A stretch of DNA of 29,783 bases from Spirogloea muscicola (taxonomy: Eukaryota > Streptophyta > Zygnematophyceae > Spirogloeales > Spirogloeaceae). The stretch is taken from contig WELB01000129.1 of NCBI GenBank assembly GCA_009602725.1, forward strand, positions 124,050 to 153,832, written 5' to 3'. The notes under the pieces were generated by a model. The model worked only from the letters and a program-made list of their open reading frames with translations, made no database searches and was not told the DNA's origin. Positions 8,935 to 19,727 of the stretch are shown here, piece after piece (position 1 is the first letter of the stretch; every line of letters starts with the position of its first letter). A program made the position numbers and the translations under genes.

Positions 8935-9344
8935 TCCAGATCCAGGCCCGCTGGTATCTGATGCGCCGCCCCCGATGCCGCCGCTCCCTCGATCTCCACC
9001 GCAGATCTCCGACGCGATCTCTCCGCAAGTCTCCCCGTTGGAGAGCGACCTAGCGAGGCCGCCGCCGCAGCCGTCGGCAAGGGTTTGGAGGGTTCGGCGC
9101 GCGTCCCGAGTAGGCCAGCGCTCCAGGCTAGAGTGGCCAGGGGGCCGAAGCGGGTGGTGGGAGGTTGGGCGGAATCGAGCAGGGCTAACCCTGGTCGGAT
9201 ATCTCAGGGAGGAAGGTGGTATAGGGAACCTCGGCGGGGGTAACCCATGGGGTGACTCGCTGGGTAGGGTGCAACCATTATGGGCGGGCCGGAGAGCCCC
9301 GGGGCGCCGGAGCTAAGTCCCTGTACTTACTGCCTTGACCCCCC
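8935..9344. other. No recognisable gene
   Basis: GC-rich sequence with many GATCT-containing words. Open frames occur on both strands but carry no family motif. By position it could be the 5' leader or LTR of the Gag-bearing element, but no repeat partner was found near 6400-6690. Confidence 0.4.
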
Positions 9345-9899
9345 CCTCGCGATCCGGCGATGGAGGTGTCTGGGATCATGCCAATCTCCTCAAGGCGCGG
9401 CAAGCCATACGTGCGGCGTCTGGACGTGGTCGCTACCCCGCGGGGCGGTGGGCCTCGTCTGCTCTTGGACGTGGTACTGATCGACGCATTCAAGGCTGGC
9501 GCACCAACGTCAACCGTGTCTGGCTGGGCCACGTCCAGCGCGGAGCGCAAGAAGGAGCGGCACTACCATGATCATCCTCGAGGGGACCATCTTTACCCGT
9601 GTGCCATGGATATCTATGGAGGCTACGGCGTGAAATGGTCCTCCCTGATCCAGCATCTGGCCCGGCTGGTTGATGCGCGTCGTCGAAGTCGGGGGGGCAG
9701 CTTGGGCCACTCCAGCATTCCGCAGGCCTTAGTTGCATATTATAGAATGCGGCTCTCGCTTAGTTTGCAGCGCTCGCAAGCATTGACTCTTCATCAACGT
9801 GCAGGGCGCGCTCTAAGTCAGGCCTCCGGCTTTCGTGGCGGCGCTCCAGCTCCCCAAGTTAGCTTGTCAGATTTGTTTGTGCTCACCCGTGGGTACTAA
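9345..9899 (+). pseudogene. RLE-LINE subfamily C, C-terminal part
   Basis: An open frame of about 180 codons ends at 9897-9899. It encodes the RLE core RRLDVVATPRGGGPRLLLDV, then AERKKERHYHDHPRGDHLYP, MDIYGGYGVKWSSLIQHLA, YYRMRLSLSLQRSQALTLHQ, RAGRALSQ and the terminal VSLSDLFVLTRGY. The order of motifs matches subfamilies A and B, but the sequence is distinct from both. It has no CCHC finger or RT upstream, so the copy is 5'-truncated near 9345. It is the least damaged RLE C-terminus in the window, with no internal stop. It is probably inactive because it is incomplete. Confidence 0.75.
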
Positions 9900-10330
9900 T
9901 GTCATCTTAGGTACCTTAGATTAGGTCTCCGTATTATGTAGCATTGTTTAGTCTGCACTCGACTCTGCCTGAACAATGTATTGGCTTGAATTGGCCTCCC
10001 TTTCAATTCATGCGCCCCGCGCGCCTTCTCCCTCGCGGGGTGGGCTCTTAAGAGATCGGACGGCGAAGAGAGGCCATCTCTCCGCCAGTTCCTCGGTGGA
10101 GAGACCCTAGCGCCGCCGCCGCCTGACTTGCGGCTCCCATGAGGAAGAAGGTGTTCGCCCACAGAAAAGAGGGGCTGGCAGAAGCCAGCCGAATACGAAT
10201 GGACAAAAATCCAAAGAGCCACAACAGGTGCCGAGAAGAAGGGAGACATATAGCTAGGCATCTAGACATTTTGACACGACAGGAAGCTCAATACCCGCGA
10301 GTGAGCAAAGTCAGGTCAGAGTAGCTCGAA
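9900..10330. other. LINE C 3' region and an inserted tail
   Basis: About 9900-10000 is AT-richer and probably the subfamily C untranslated region. At about 10150-10200 a minus-orientation tail relic carries the hairpin GGCTGGC-AGAA-GCCAGCC. No gene is supported. Confidence 0.45.
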
Positions 10331-11770
10331 GCAGGAAAGATGCATGCAGACGAGACCCAGAAGCAGCCGCGATTACGCGGCCTGCGCGCTAGTGGACGGC
10401 ATGAGCGAGGGAGCGTTGGAGGGACACGGAGAGCCGCATCGAAGAAGTGGCACTCCCAATGGGGGCAAGGGCTGCGAAAAGCCAGCCCAAAAAGAATTCA
10501 CAAAGGTTCAGAGGGGCCTAAGAGCGGTGAGCAGCTACAAAGGGGCCTGAGGATGCAATGGTAAAACAGGGGGAGGATGGATCACTCAATAAGTACGAGT
10601 GAGGAGCCTCAGATCCGACAGACTAGCTGCCGGGAAGCTATCACCCTGACGAAAGCCAGAGCCCGCAGCGAGAGCACGGCCAGCTCGCAGATGCAGAGCG
10701 TGGGCCATGGACCGCTGCAGGCATCCGGAAGACCTGGGCCAGGGAGCCGGCCGCGTTGAAGCCGGGCAGCCCCCCTGGCAGACCCGGCCGCCGCTCGATG
10801 GCCTGCCGGGCAAACCGCTGGAGGAGATCCAGCCAGCCACTGCCATAAGCCCCGTGGACGTCGATGGCAAGGGCCGCGATTTCGTCGCCTGGGGGGAGAT
10901 CTGCATACTTCCGCTCCTTTCCCCGGGCCGCCAAAGCGACCGCATGCCCAACGGTCGACGCCGACTTGGAGGGGTTGGCGGATTCGACACAGTCAGCGGT
11001 CACATCCGCGATGATACGCGGACCGCCGCTGGGCGGGATGGCGACTAGGTCAGCTCGCCGGGTGTGGAGCTGACCATCGGCGCCGCGCAAGATGGGCATT
11101 GTCGACGCGTGCTCCACGGCCACCTTGTAGCCCGCCTCGATGAAGGCACCCTGCATGCCGCCCCTGAGAAGGTCATGGGATCCGGTCCTCTCACCGCCAT
11201 GGGCACAACGGAGCATGTGGGCCGCCAGCTCCGCAGGTCGGCGTGGCGGGCACCGCACTTTCATTGCATGACTCCGACGAGGCAGGGGAGGAGGAGGCCC
11301 AGAAGCCGGTGGACCGCCGTCCTGTAGATTGCGTCAGGCATGGTGAGAGCCGCGTAGATGGGGAGCGCGGATACCCACGACGCCGCCCCGGGGGAGGAGG
11401 CAGAGAGGAGCCGGGCGCGCCCTCGAATGTCGTGCGGCGGAAGGAGCTTCACCACCTAGTCGTAGGCCGCTTTGTCCACAAGCGCAGTGTAGCGGGCCTG
11501 GGCCCGCAGGTCGGGGGTGTGCGCGAGGTGGGTGAACGGAACAACCTGCTTCGACATGTCGGGGTGGGCCGCCAGGAGCCCGTCGCGGTCGCTCGGGGAG
11601 CAGCCTGGAAGGGCAGCGAGCCGCTCTCCACTTCAGCCACCACCCGCTCCAATGTGCGGATGCCGTGAGCTTGGCACCGCTGGCTGATGGGTGCGGCGAT
11701 GGAACAGAGCGCTGGCGAAACGTCAGCACCGCGCCAGGAACATCTCGGGCCCATAGGGGGCTGGCCACGA
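10331..11770 (-). pseudogene. Longest RLE-LINE subfamily B copy (RT C-terminus to 3' tail)
   Basis: Read on the minus strand from 11770: AAHPDMSKQVVPF, LAHTPDLRAQARYTALVDKA, an in-frame TAG at 11457-11459, then LLPPHDIRGRARLLSASSPG and ASWVSALPIYAALTMPDAIY. This is the region between the RT and the finger in R2-like elements. A frameshift leads to the finger (LAAHMLRC) and the RLE domain: RRADLVAIPPSGGPRIIADV, KERKYADL, AIDVHGAYGSGWLDLLQR, FNAAGSLAQVFRM. Another frameshift near 10725 leads to HALHLRAGRALAAGSG and SLSDLRLLTRTY with its stop at 10586-10588. Untranslated region, hairpin (about 10470-10490) and class I tag end at 10441. Bases 10331-10440 are an older subfamily B coding fragment in which this copy sits. 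Confidence 0.78.
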
Positions 11771-11979
11771 GTCGATGACGTCTACCGTGACGTGGCCTGT
11801 ACTGTGCGGCTAGGTCGCTACTAGGCAGCGATGCGATGCCATCGATCTGGAAAGCCGCAAGAGGAATAGCGGCTGCTTCAGTCCGGCCAATGGTGTCGAT
11901 AGTCAGACCAACTGTAACGTAGTACTACGCCCCACCATCTGCCCGGCCAGCAAGCCCCCGCAGCCGGAGCCGGAGGACC

Positions 11980-12879
11980 ATGGCCGCCATCGCCAGCGCC
12001 CCGCCGGCGGCCTGCCTCCGCGCGCGCCTGCCGGCGCGCCTGGTCGCCAGCCCTGCTCCACCAGCGGGCCGCCCCGGCCCGCAGCGGCTCATGGTCCGCG
12101 CTGCCGAAGTGGAGGTGTGCTCCCCAGCCTTGCCGCTGCCTGCCGCAAAGTCCTTGGCTGACTTACGGTCGACATCATAACCGGCGCTAATAACGGAGTT
12201 TCGCTGACTCTCCTCTGCCACCTGAACGCAGGACATTTCGCCGCTTCGTGGGTCGTGCATCGTTCTCGCAATTGACTCGTCTTTCGTTGGTTCCATGCAC
12301 TCTGTCTGCCTTTGCTGCAGGTCATGGCGGGGTCGCCCATCAACCTCAGCATACAAAAGGACGTCGAGAAAGTCGCCGATACCGTCAACATAGCCGAGCT
12401 CACGAAGCCAGTGACTGCTTATTGCAGGTCCATCCTCCTCGCAAAACCTGGCCTGACCTTCAAATGGATGCCTTGGTCACGGTGGCTGCTTGTACTTGTG
12501 TGCCCCTTTCCTAGCCACCCACCCTTGGACACACTCCAAATTATTAAGGGCACCCAAAGCGTTCTGCTATGCTTGGCGCTACCTGGCTGCCTCTTGGTTG
12601 CAAGCCACATACCTCCATCTTCTGGTCCCCACCTCTTGTATCAGATTTACCTTCTGTGGACACAGTAGCAGACCGGCCAGGGACATGACCTCATGATAGC
12701 TCAAGGCTGACGTTGGCACTATCTTCTGTTATACCACTTTGTCAACAACTGCTGACACAAGCTACTTCGCTCAATGCAGGTGCTGGAGATCTGAGACATT
12801 CCCCCTTTGCAATGGTGCTCATGTGAAATTTAACAAGGTCACTGGAGACAATGTTGGCCCTCTCGTCCTTAAGAAGTAG
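11980..12879 (+). CDS. NEET: CDGSH-type (NEET) 2Fe-2S protein, 3 exons
   Basis: Exons are 11980-12114, 12321-12427 and 12780-12879. Introns are GTGTGC...CTGCAG and GTCCAT...ATGCAG. The product is 113 aa. Residues 1-45 are Ala/Arg/Pro-rich and look like a plastid or mitochondrial transit peptide. The NEET domain follows, with [16 protein letters not shown] and the cluster-binding stretch [17 protein letters not shown]. The expected three-Cys-one-His ligands are C80, C82, C91 and H95. The ending [11 protein letters not shown] matches plant NEET proteins. NEET proteins dimerise, hold labile 2Fe-2S clusters and act in Fe-S or iron and redox homeostasis. The usual CDG is CNG here (Asn92) and Ser is Ala94. 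The start is the first ATG. LINE B debris ends about 210 bp upstream. Confidence 0.88.
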
Positions 12880-13510
12880 ACTCATGAATCCGCTAAAATG
12901 CAGGGCCGGTCAGAATTCGTGCTTGCTATGAGAGCATTGAGCTAGGAACCCGGCCGTTAATTAAGGCATGGGGCTTATGAAAGAGCTTTTAGAAGTAGAG
13001 CATTTGCAGTCATCATTACCCTAGATCCAGGCAGATCTGACCGGCCACCTCACAGCTCTGTTTCTTAGGGAGAGTCTAGCCTTGCTCCTGCAGCAATAGC
13101 AAGGCGAGATTTGGCTTGCACGCCCCATGCTGGGCGTACTTTGGCCTCTAAATTTGGGCTTCCCTGATTTGTATTCTTCCACTTTGAGTCTGTATGACTT
13201 CATCATCTGACTTGGGGTTGCTGAGATGCAAGACGCTCCCTTGAGATGAATGCTGCCCTTTGTTTGGTTGGTGCTACTTGAATCTTGCTTTGCATGCCCC
13301 AACTCTGTAACGAGAGAAGAGAATCCGCTCGGTGCACATGAAGTGAGAGGGAGGCCAACGTAAGCCAGTCCTCCTTGTCAGAAGAACAAATAAACAAGAA
13401 AAAGTTTAGCTACAAGAGGGGCTAAGGTAACGAAACACGAAAATTAACTGAAGGGGGACTCGCGAAGGAGCACATACAGTAATGAATTAAGCACTTTGTG
13501 GCTCTTCGGA
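12880..13510 (+). other. 3' flank of the NEET gene
   Basis: No coding signal on either strand. TGTAA at 13306-13310, about 430 bp after the stop, is the only clear polyadenylation-like signal I noted, so the untranslated region may be long. LINE debris resumes at about 13515. Confidence 0.4.
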
Positions 13511-13514
13511 CCGT

Positions 13515-13638
13515 GTCCTTCGATTCGGGCTTTCCTTGCCAGCCCTCGTCCCCTTTGGAAGAGCCTACTTCTAGCGGTCCTTCGATTCGGGCTTTCCTTA
13601 ACAGCCCTCGCCCCCTTTGGAAGAGCGTACTTCTAGCG
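13515..13638 (+). repeat. Tandem pair of 62-bp tail-like units
   Basis: Units 13515-13576 and 13577-13638 differ at only a few positions. Each contains GGGCTTTCCTTGCCAGCCCT, then cccctttggaagagc and (c/g)tacttctagcg. Position by position this parallels the LINE tail (hairpin, then ccccattgggagtgccacttct). It looks like a third, divergent tail class that has duplicated in tandem. Confidence 0.7.
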
Positions 13639-13639
13639 G

Positions 13640-14750
13640 GGGCGCCGAAGCACCACCCCGCAAGCCAGTGCCCTGGCTCAGTGCGCGCCAAGCATGCTGA
13701 TGTACGTCTCGAGCCCGGGAATGCTGAAGAGAGAAGCACCTCTGGAGAACAGGGGAATTTCGTGTATTTGAAACAAACGAAGGCCAAATGGCCAAGTACA
13801 GAGGCAAGCACATCTGAAGACCTACATAAACCTACAGCAGATTGACCCGCTCAGTAACCACGGGTCAAAATATAAAGGTCGCTAATCGATGCCTGAATAC
13901 TAGATGTCAAATACGAAGCCCTTCTGCCACCAACTAGAGCTCGCCCAGCTTTCTGGTGCAAGGCGTTAGCCTGAGCACGCTGCAAACAGGCCGAAACTCG
14001 TCGTCGCAAGAACGACAGATATGCAGCTGGCAAGCCCATCTCAGCCGGAAACAGATCTGCACGTCGTGTGTAGCCTAGATTGGCAATATTACGAAGGAGA
14101 GTGTGGAAACGGGGACCCAGACAGCCAAAGATGTCTATTGCCGCTGGCAGGAGCTGGTCGCATTGGGGGTAATCGGAGTAGTGCTGCAGCTTTGTTCTGC
14201 TCTGCCCCCTGCGTGACCAGCGTGGCCAGCGATGTGTGTCGATGCTGGACCTTTATACGCCTCCGTAAGAACGTCGACAAGGGCCCGTGGTCCTCCACCA
14301 GGTTGCACGCCCACAATGTCAAGTGTGCAGCGATGATGTCGTCCCTGGGCGTCCGTGGTGATAGGCATGATATCGTTGACTTCCACGACCGCATGGTAGC
14401 CGGCGTCGCACATCAAGCCCGCCAGGGCATCGCGGAGGAGGTTGTGGATGCCCACCACTTCTGGTCCAGTGGGGCATCTCAGAATGTGAGTGGCGAGCTC
14501 AGCACCCTCTGCACGGAAGCCGCACTCACACTGGCGCACCCCAATCAGGCACTTAAGTGGGAGGCCGAGGAAGTGTTGAAGCGACGTCCGAAAGTCCTTG
14601 GAGCTGATGCTGAAGGCGTTTCCAACGGCGTGAGAGGTGATCCAGTTCGTGGCACCAGGTGTGGTAGAGAAGTAAGTCTTAAAGCTCCTTGGGTTGCTCT
14701 GAATCTCTGGCAGGGGGGTCGTCGAGCCTCGAGTGTGACGTTCTAAGCCC
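13640..14750 (-). pseudogene. RLE-LINE subfamily A copy (pre-finger region to 3' untranslated region)
   Basis: On the minus strand from about 14700: SNPRSFKTYFSTTPGATNWI, FRTSLQHFLGLPLKCLIGV, then the finger CECGFRAEGAELATHILRC (a CxC...HxxxC pattern), HNLLRDALAGLMCDAGYHAV, and the RLE core LDIVGVQPGGGPRALVDV. After frameshifts near 14135 it resumes with MGLPAAYLSFLRRRVSACLQ, NALHQKAGRALVGGRRAS and ISDLYILTRGY, stopping at 13851-13853. The untranslated region with ggccaagtacagaggcaagc lies at about 13740-13850. It is truncated near 14750, with no RT catalytic core. It is the best window copy for the A-type finger. Confidence 0.8.
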
Positions 14751-15452
14751 TATACAGACAGTTAGGGGTTAGGACGTCCTTATTGGATTCGGTCGCTGGG
14801 GTTTAGAGACAAACCCCCAGCACAGAGAAGCACCACGTGTACTAAGCAGCGAAATACCTTGCCCTGAGGCGCCGCGACAGGCGGCGACTCACCTCTCAGG
14901 TACGGGCCGGCAACTGTCCTAGGGGCTGGAACAGCCAGCCCAAAAAAGAATGAGCAGAGTACAAGAAGCCCAAGAAGAAGGGGGCCAGGCGAAGCACTAA
15001 GACGAAGCACTAAGAAAGAAGCACACAAGAAGAAACAAAGCGGGCTGCCTGGCAGCGAGCGCGCGCCCCGACATGGGCCCGACGCTGTGAAACCGTAGCG
15101 CTACCTGATAGGCCAGATGCCGGGCCGTCGGCTACGCTGATCGGGTAAGCTGAATTGCCGGCCTTCGTGGGCCGTTCCCGGCCCTGGGGCCGTCTTGACC
15201 GTGGATGATGATATCCAATGGTCTGTGCCACGATCGCCTGCCACCGCTTCGATAGCGCCCACCTTGACGGTCTTGTTGGTGGTTGAGGTGCTTGTAGATG
15301 GGCTTTCCTCGTTGCGCCTTGAACGGTCTTCGGGCCGGTTGGCGTCGTGCGTGGGCCTGGGCCCTTGTAGTCGCTCCGTTGTCGATGTCGTCCGCATTTG
15401 ATGAGCGGGTAATAATGTTGTTGACGGCCGCATTGGATGAGCGGTCGATGTC
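14751..15452. other. LINE tail relic and unassigned sequence
   Basis: At about 14890-15000 a minus-orientation tail has GGGCTGG-AACAG-CCAGCCC followed by aaaaaagaatgagcagag. Its class II tag is poorly preserved. Bases 15010-15452 hold open frames on both strands with no recognised motif. An imperfect repeat there (ccgcatt(t/g)gatgagcgg) occurs at about 15393 and 15429. The chromovirus is inserted at the right edge. Confidence 0.45.
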
Positions 15453-15457
15453 AGTGT
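15453..15457. repeat. Target-site duplication, left copy
   Basis: AGTGT directly precedes the left LTR. The same five bases directly follow the right LTR at 21464-21468. Confidence 0.9.
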
Positions 15458-15997
15458 TGTAAAGAATGAGGATCGTCAAGCCCAAGGACGAGGCGTTGGT
15501 GTCGCGAAGCAAAGGAGTCGGAGCCAAACTTGTGCAATGGGTCAAACAAACCAGATGCTGAAATATAAACAATGCCGAGCGTAAGCGTCTGGGGGGGGGA
15601 AGAGAAAAATCCCGGTTGGTCTCCCCTTCTCTTTAAGTAGCCATCGAGGTTCTCGGGGCCCTGCCCCCGGCCTCATGGGATTATTAGGCGCCCGGCCACT
15701 TGCTAAGCCCTCACAGAAGATCCACCCGTGGCCGCCGCCTCCGCCGCTGGAGTCGCCGCCGATTGCGGGGACCCCGCGCGGAATACTAATACTAATACTA
15801 GTAGAGTTCTAACACTAGATTCCGGCTTTGCCGCCGTCGCGCTCCTAAATTCCATATTGCTCCTTCATCAGCGTCGCGCGCCATTATTCAGAGATGCGCT
15901 TTCTCTAATATCGCGCGCCCGTCCTTCGCCTCCTCAGTACCCCCTCCAGCTATCATTCCCATGATATAGATGTTCCATCTTGTGTAACTTCGTTACA
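15458..15997 (-). repeat. 3' LTR of the chromovirus
   Basis: 540 bp bounded by TG and CA. In element orientation it begins with the palindrome TGTAAC-GAA-GTTACA (15983-15997). It contains three copies of the word TACTAA near 15784-15801. Most differences from the other LTR lie in the patch at about 15590-15635. Confidence 0.93.
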
Positions 15998-18900
15998 CAG
16001 CTCCCCCCTTTAAGGCGTTGCGTCCTCGCACGCCCATTTTGTCCTTGACCATAACACGGTAATCGTTTACCAAGTCCTTAGCGTTCTCGAGACTCTCTGC
16101 CGGTTCCCAGGAGTCATTGCTCTCATCAAAGCCTGTCCACCGCACAAGGTATTCCAATTTCCCACTGGTCGATTTTCTGCCATCTAGAATCTTGTCAACT
16201 TCGTATTCCTCGGTGCCACTAGGCCCAATCATGGGAGGTCTCGTAGCTTGCCTGCCGGGAAAAGTCGAAGGGTCACTTCGCCGGAATTCACGAAGTTGGC
16301 TTACATGAAATTTATCGTATATTTGCCAATCTCCAGGTAATTCCAATTCATAAGTGGTTGGAGAGACAACTTTGACGATCTTGAATGGCCCAGTGTAACG
16401 AGGTAATAGCTTAGGTGTAGAATCAAGCGCTTTATACCGAAGATTACTGGTGGCTAATAATACCAAGTCCCCCACGTCATAGGCAACATTGCGCCTTTTC
16501 TTGTTTGCGTTCCGACTTTGGCTCGCTTGGGCATGTCGGATGTGTTGTTTTGCCTTCTCCAAGTTTTCTTTCAACATTTGTAAGAATGCTTGACCAACAG
16601 GATTGAGAGAGGGCTGTTGGTCAGTATTGACAAAGCTCAGAGGATCCTTCGGATGCTTCCCATAGTTAAGGAAGAATGGTGTGAAGCCCGTCGAAGCGCT
16701 GATCGAGTTGTTGTAAGCGAACTCCACTGCTGGGAGGAGAATATCCCAGTCTTTGTTGCCCTTTGCTGCCGACCTTAGCATCTCTTCAAGTGTTCTGTTG
16801 GCCCTTTCAGTCTGGCCATCCGTCTGAGGATGAAACGCTGTTGACATAGCCAATTTGGTCCCCAAAGCTTCGAATATTCCTCTCCAAAAGCGGCTGGTAA
16901 AGCGTGGGTCTCTATCCGACACAATGATTTTTGGAAGACCAAAGTTTCTGAAAACCAGGTTGAAGAACACTTTGGCTAGGTCGACTGCAGAAATTGCAGT
17001 CTTGATCGCTTCAACTTTCACCAGCTTACTCAATTTATCAACCACGACAAACATTGCATCATTTCCTGCACTTGTCTTTGGTAAACCTGTGACCAAATCC
17101 ATTGTCACTACCTCCCAGGTATACTCCGGTATTGGAAGAGGTTGGAGAAGACCTTGAGCCGCTTGATTGATATGTTTGTTAGCTTGGCATGCCTCACATG
17201 TTGAGACATATTCTTTAACCGTTTTGTCCATGTTGGGCCAATAAAACGACCTTTGCACCTTCTCAATTGTCTTAGCTTCGCCCATGTGTCCAGAGATTGC
17301 TGTATCATGACATTCTCTCATTATCTGAGTTTTGAGCCTCTTATGATCGGGTACACAGAGTCTTCGCCTCCCTTTGTCAACCAGATACCACCAGGGGCTT
17401 TCATGGACATATTTGTCGGGTCCCTCTCCGTCAAAGGGAGTGCCTGTTGGATAATGGCTTGCCATTTCTAAGAGGAAAGCCGGGTTTGGCCCAATCGCAT
17501 TCATGACGTTAAGTTCCCTTTGAGGCCTTCGGGAGAGGGCGTCAGCCACAATATTGTCCTTGCCTTTGAGGTAATTGATCTCAAAATCATACTCCTGTAG
17601 GAATTCAACCCATCGGGCTTGCCTTCGGTTCAACTGTGGTTGCGTTTGTAGGTATTTCAACGAGTGATGGTCAGACTTTATCTCTGTTCTTTGACCTTGT
17701 AAGTAACACCTCCATACCTTCAAGGCATGTACTATGGCCAGTGCTTCCTTCTCATGGGTTGGATAATTGACTTCAGCAGGCTTCAATTTTCTGCTCTCAA
17801 AAGCAATCGGCTGTGGACCCTTCCCTTGGTTTTGTGACAGTACCGCCCCAATGCCATAATCTGAGGCGTCTGTGGTGACTTCAAAGGGTAAGTCTGGGTC
17901 CGGATGTGCCAGGATCGGGGCTTGAGTCAGTAGATTTTTGATTTTCACAAAGGCTTCGTCCTGGGCCATGCCCCACTCAAAAGCAACCCCCTTCTGCAGA
18001 AGGTCGGTCATGGGCTTGCATACGCTAGCCATGTTCTTCACGAATTTTCGGTAGTAGTTGGCCAAACCGAGAAACGATCGCAGCTCCTTGACGTTGGTGG
18101 GTTGGGGCCACTGTTCCACGGCCTTAACCTTAGAAGTTTCGACCTCTATTCCGCTTTCAGACAGGACGTGGCCCAGAAATTCCACCTTTCCTTTCAGGAA
18201 GTCGCATTTTGACAATTTAGCATACAGTTGATGCTTTCTGAGAATTCCCAGCGTGTTCCTTAGGTATTCTCGATGTTCCTCCAATGTTTTGGAGTAGATG
18301 AGGATGTCATCAAGGAATACCACCACACATTTATCCAAGTAAGGTTTGAAAAGCTCGTTCATAAGGCCTTGAAAAGTAGCCGGGGCATTTGTGAGGCCGA
18401 ATGGGAGCACGAGAAATTCATAGTGCCCATACCGAGTTCGAAATGCGGTCTTGGGTATGTCCTTGTCTGCAATGCGGATTTGATTGTAGCCGCTCCGAAG
18501 ATCAATTTTGCTGAAGTGCCGGGCCCCACGAAATCGGTCCAGCAATTCGTCTATCCGGGGCAGCGGATATCTGTTTTTCACCGTTTGTTTGTTCAATGCG
18601 CGATAGTCCACACACATGCGCAGCGACCCGTCCTTCTTCTTCACAAATAAGACAGGAGCTCCATACGGAGACTTAGACGGTTGAATAAAACCCTTGTCCA
18701 AGAGGTCCTCAAGTTGCCGCTTCAACTCCTTGAGTTCTTCAAATGACATTTTGTAAATGCCTCGGTATGTTGGGTGGCTGCCATCTTCCAGATCAATTTC
18801 GTGATCCACCGCCCTCTGTGGTGGAAGACCTTTTGGGAGGTCGTCCGGAAAGACGTCCTTAAAGTCCTCAATTATATCTTTGACCTCCGGCGCTATATGG

Positions 18901-19727
18901 CCAAATTTCTCATTAGGAGGAGCGACATCCTTCGTGCTCGTCCTTACCAGTGCCAGAAACAGTGGATCCCCCTTCACGCAAGCCTTCCTGAGCTGAATGG
19001 CCGTCAAAACGTTGTCCCTCTTAGCTGTGGAGTCGTCTGTTGGTAAGGTAATCGACTGGCCATCCTTAGCCACCAAGGTGATCTGGTCCTTTGACCAATC
19101 TATGTTGGGGTTGTGTTTGGCTAGCCACGGCTTTCCCAAGACGACGTCATAAGCCGCCAACTTTGTCACGTCCAATGAGAGGTTCTCTTTGTGGCGGCCT
19201 ATTGTGAGCTTCATTGGCGGCGTTGCAAGGGAGTTGTCGTGGCGGGATCCATCGGCAAGAATCACTACGTGATTCCCTTCCTTGACTTCCGTACGTAGTC
19301 CTTTGTCTTTCACAAAGGCCTCCGAAACGAAGTTGCCAGATGATCCACTATCCACCAAAGCCACTATAGGCTCTCCCATCAAGACTCCCTTGAGCCTTAT
19401 GGGGTTCTCCCTTCCACAATCAGCCCTTTGCACAAAACTTAACTCCACAGCCGAAGTCGTCTGCTGGTCATCATCAGCAGCCTTCGGAGACGAGTTTGTT
19501 AGTGCAGCCACGATGGCTCTTCCTTGTATCGTCGAGGTATCTTCAGCGTCCTGTGACTCCACGCAGGGGGCCATTCTGTTGAAGGATAGTTCTGCTCCTC
19601 CAACACTGACGTCAATAGGGGCCCCGCCGCCTACTGACGTGGTCCGTTTTCCGATTCCGTTCTCCCGGTCTCTGACCACTTGGGGCATTCTCTGGCTAGG
19701 TGCCCGACTTCCTTGCAATTGAAGCAC
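15993..19727 (-). CDS. pol: Chromovirus pol polyprotein
   Basis: An open frame of 1244 codons in the -1 frame relative to gag. Numbering from its first codon: the aspartic protease has DSG at 126-128. RT spans about 310-500 with FLDD at 471-474. RNase H spans about 612-735 ([18 protein letters not shown]). The integrase zinc module has H807, H814, C844, C847 and the catalytic triad is D877, D938, E974 (35 residues between the last two). GPF is at 1113-1115. The chromodomain at about 1174-1226 includes [21 protein letters not shown] and DSWEP. The ATG at 19727 is inside the gag overlap, so translation probably enters by -1 frameshifting. The stop at 15993-15995 lies within the first bases of the LTR. 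All catalytic residues I looked for are present. Confidence 0.95.
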   Translation of the reverse strand: MLQLQGSRAPSQRMPQVVRDRENGIGKRTTSVGGGAPIDVSVGGAELSFNRMAPCVESQDAEDTSTIQGRAIVAALTNSSPKAADDDQQTTSAVELSFVQRADCGRENPIRLKGVLMGEPIVALVDSGSSGNFVSEAFVKDKGLRTEVKEGNHVVILADGSRHDNSLATPPMKLTIGRHKENLSLDVTKLAAYDVVLGKPWLAKHNPNIDWSKDQITLVAKDGQSITLPTDDSTAKRDNVLTAIQLRKACVKGDPLFLALVRTSTKDVAPPNEKFGHIAPEVKDIIEDFKDVFPDDLPKGLPPQRAVDHEIDLEDGSHPTYRGIYKMSFEELKELKRQLEDLLDKGFIQPSKSPYGAPVLFVKKKDGSLRMCVDYRALNKQTVKNRYPLPRIDELLDRFRGARHFSKIDLRSGYNQIRIADKDIPKTAFRTRYGHYEFLVLPFGLTNAPATFQGLMNELFKPYLDKCVVVFLDDILIYSKTLEEHREYLRNTLGILRKHQLYAKLSKCDFLKGKVEFLGHVLSESGIEVETSKVKAVEQWPQPTNVKELRSFLGLANYYRKFVKNMASVCKPMTDLLQKGVAFEWGMAQDEAFVKIKNLLTQAPILAHPDPDLPFEVTTDASDYGIGAVLSQNQGKGPQPIAFESRKLKPAEVNYPTHEKEALAIVHALKVWRCYLQGQRTEIKSDHHSLKYLQTQPQLNRRQARWVEFLQEYDFEINYLKGKDNIVADALSRRPQRELNVMNAIGPNPAFLLEMASHYPTGTPFDGEGPDKYVHESPWWYLVDKGRRRLCVPDHKRLKTQIMRECHDTAISGHMGEAKTIEKVQRSFYWPNMDKTVKEYVSTCEACQANKHINQAAQGLLQPLPIPEYTWEVVTMDLVTGLPKTSAGNDAMFVVVDKLSKLVKVEAIKTAISAVDLAKVFFNLVFRNFGLPKIIVSDRDPRFTSRFWRGIFEALGTKLAMSTAFHPQTDGQTERANRTLEEMLRSAAKGNKDWDILLPAVEFAYNNSISASTGFTPFFLNYGKHPKDPLSFVNTDQQPSLNPVGQAFLQMLKENLEKAKQHIRHAQASQSRNANKKRRNVAYDVGDLVLLATSNLRYKALDSTPKLLPRYTGPFKIVKVVSPTTYELELPGDWQIYDKFHVSQLREFRRSDPSTFPGRQATRPPMIGPSGTEEYEVDKILDGRKSTSGKLEYLVRWTGFDESNDSWEPAESLENAKDLVNDYRVMVKDKMGVRGRNALKGGAV
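15998..16011 (-). promoter_or_regulatory. Polypurine tract
   Basis: On the minus strand AAAGGGGGGAGCTG lies immediately before the 3' LTR. It is the expected plus-strand primer for reverse transcription. The last pol codons are encoded in it. Confidence 0.8.

Noticed and set aside
8948-8960. TGGTATCTGATGC resembling a tRNA primer site
   Set aside because: It has mismatches to the initiator tRNA pattern and faces the wrong strand for the minus-strand Gag. No adjacent LTR was found.
15010-15452. Open frames of 70-145 codons beside the chromovirus
   Set aside because: No recognisable motif on either strand and no splice or start context. Random GC-rich sequence can give frames of this length.
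19725-19727. ATG as an independent start of pol
   Set aside because: It sits inside the CCHC region of gag and upstream of the overlap end. Independent initiation there is less likely than -1 frameshifting.
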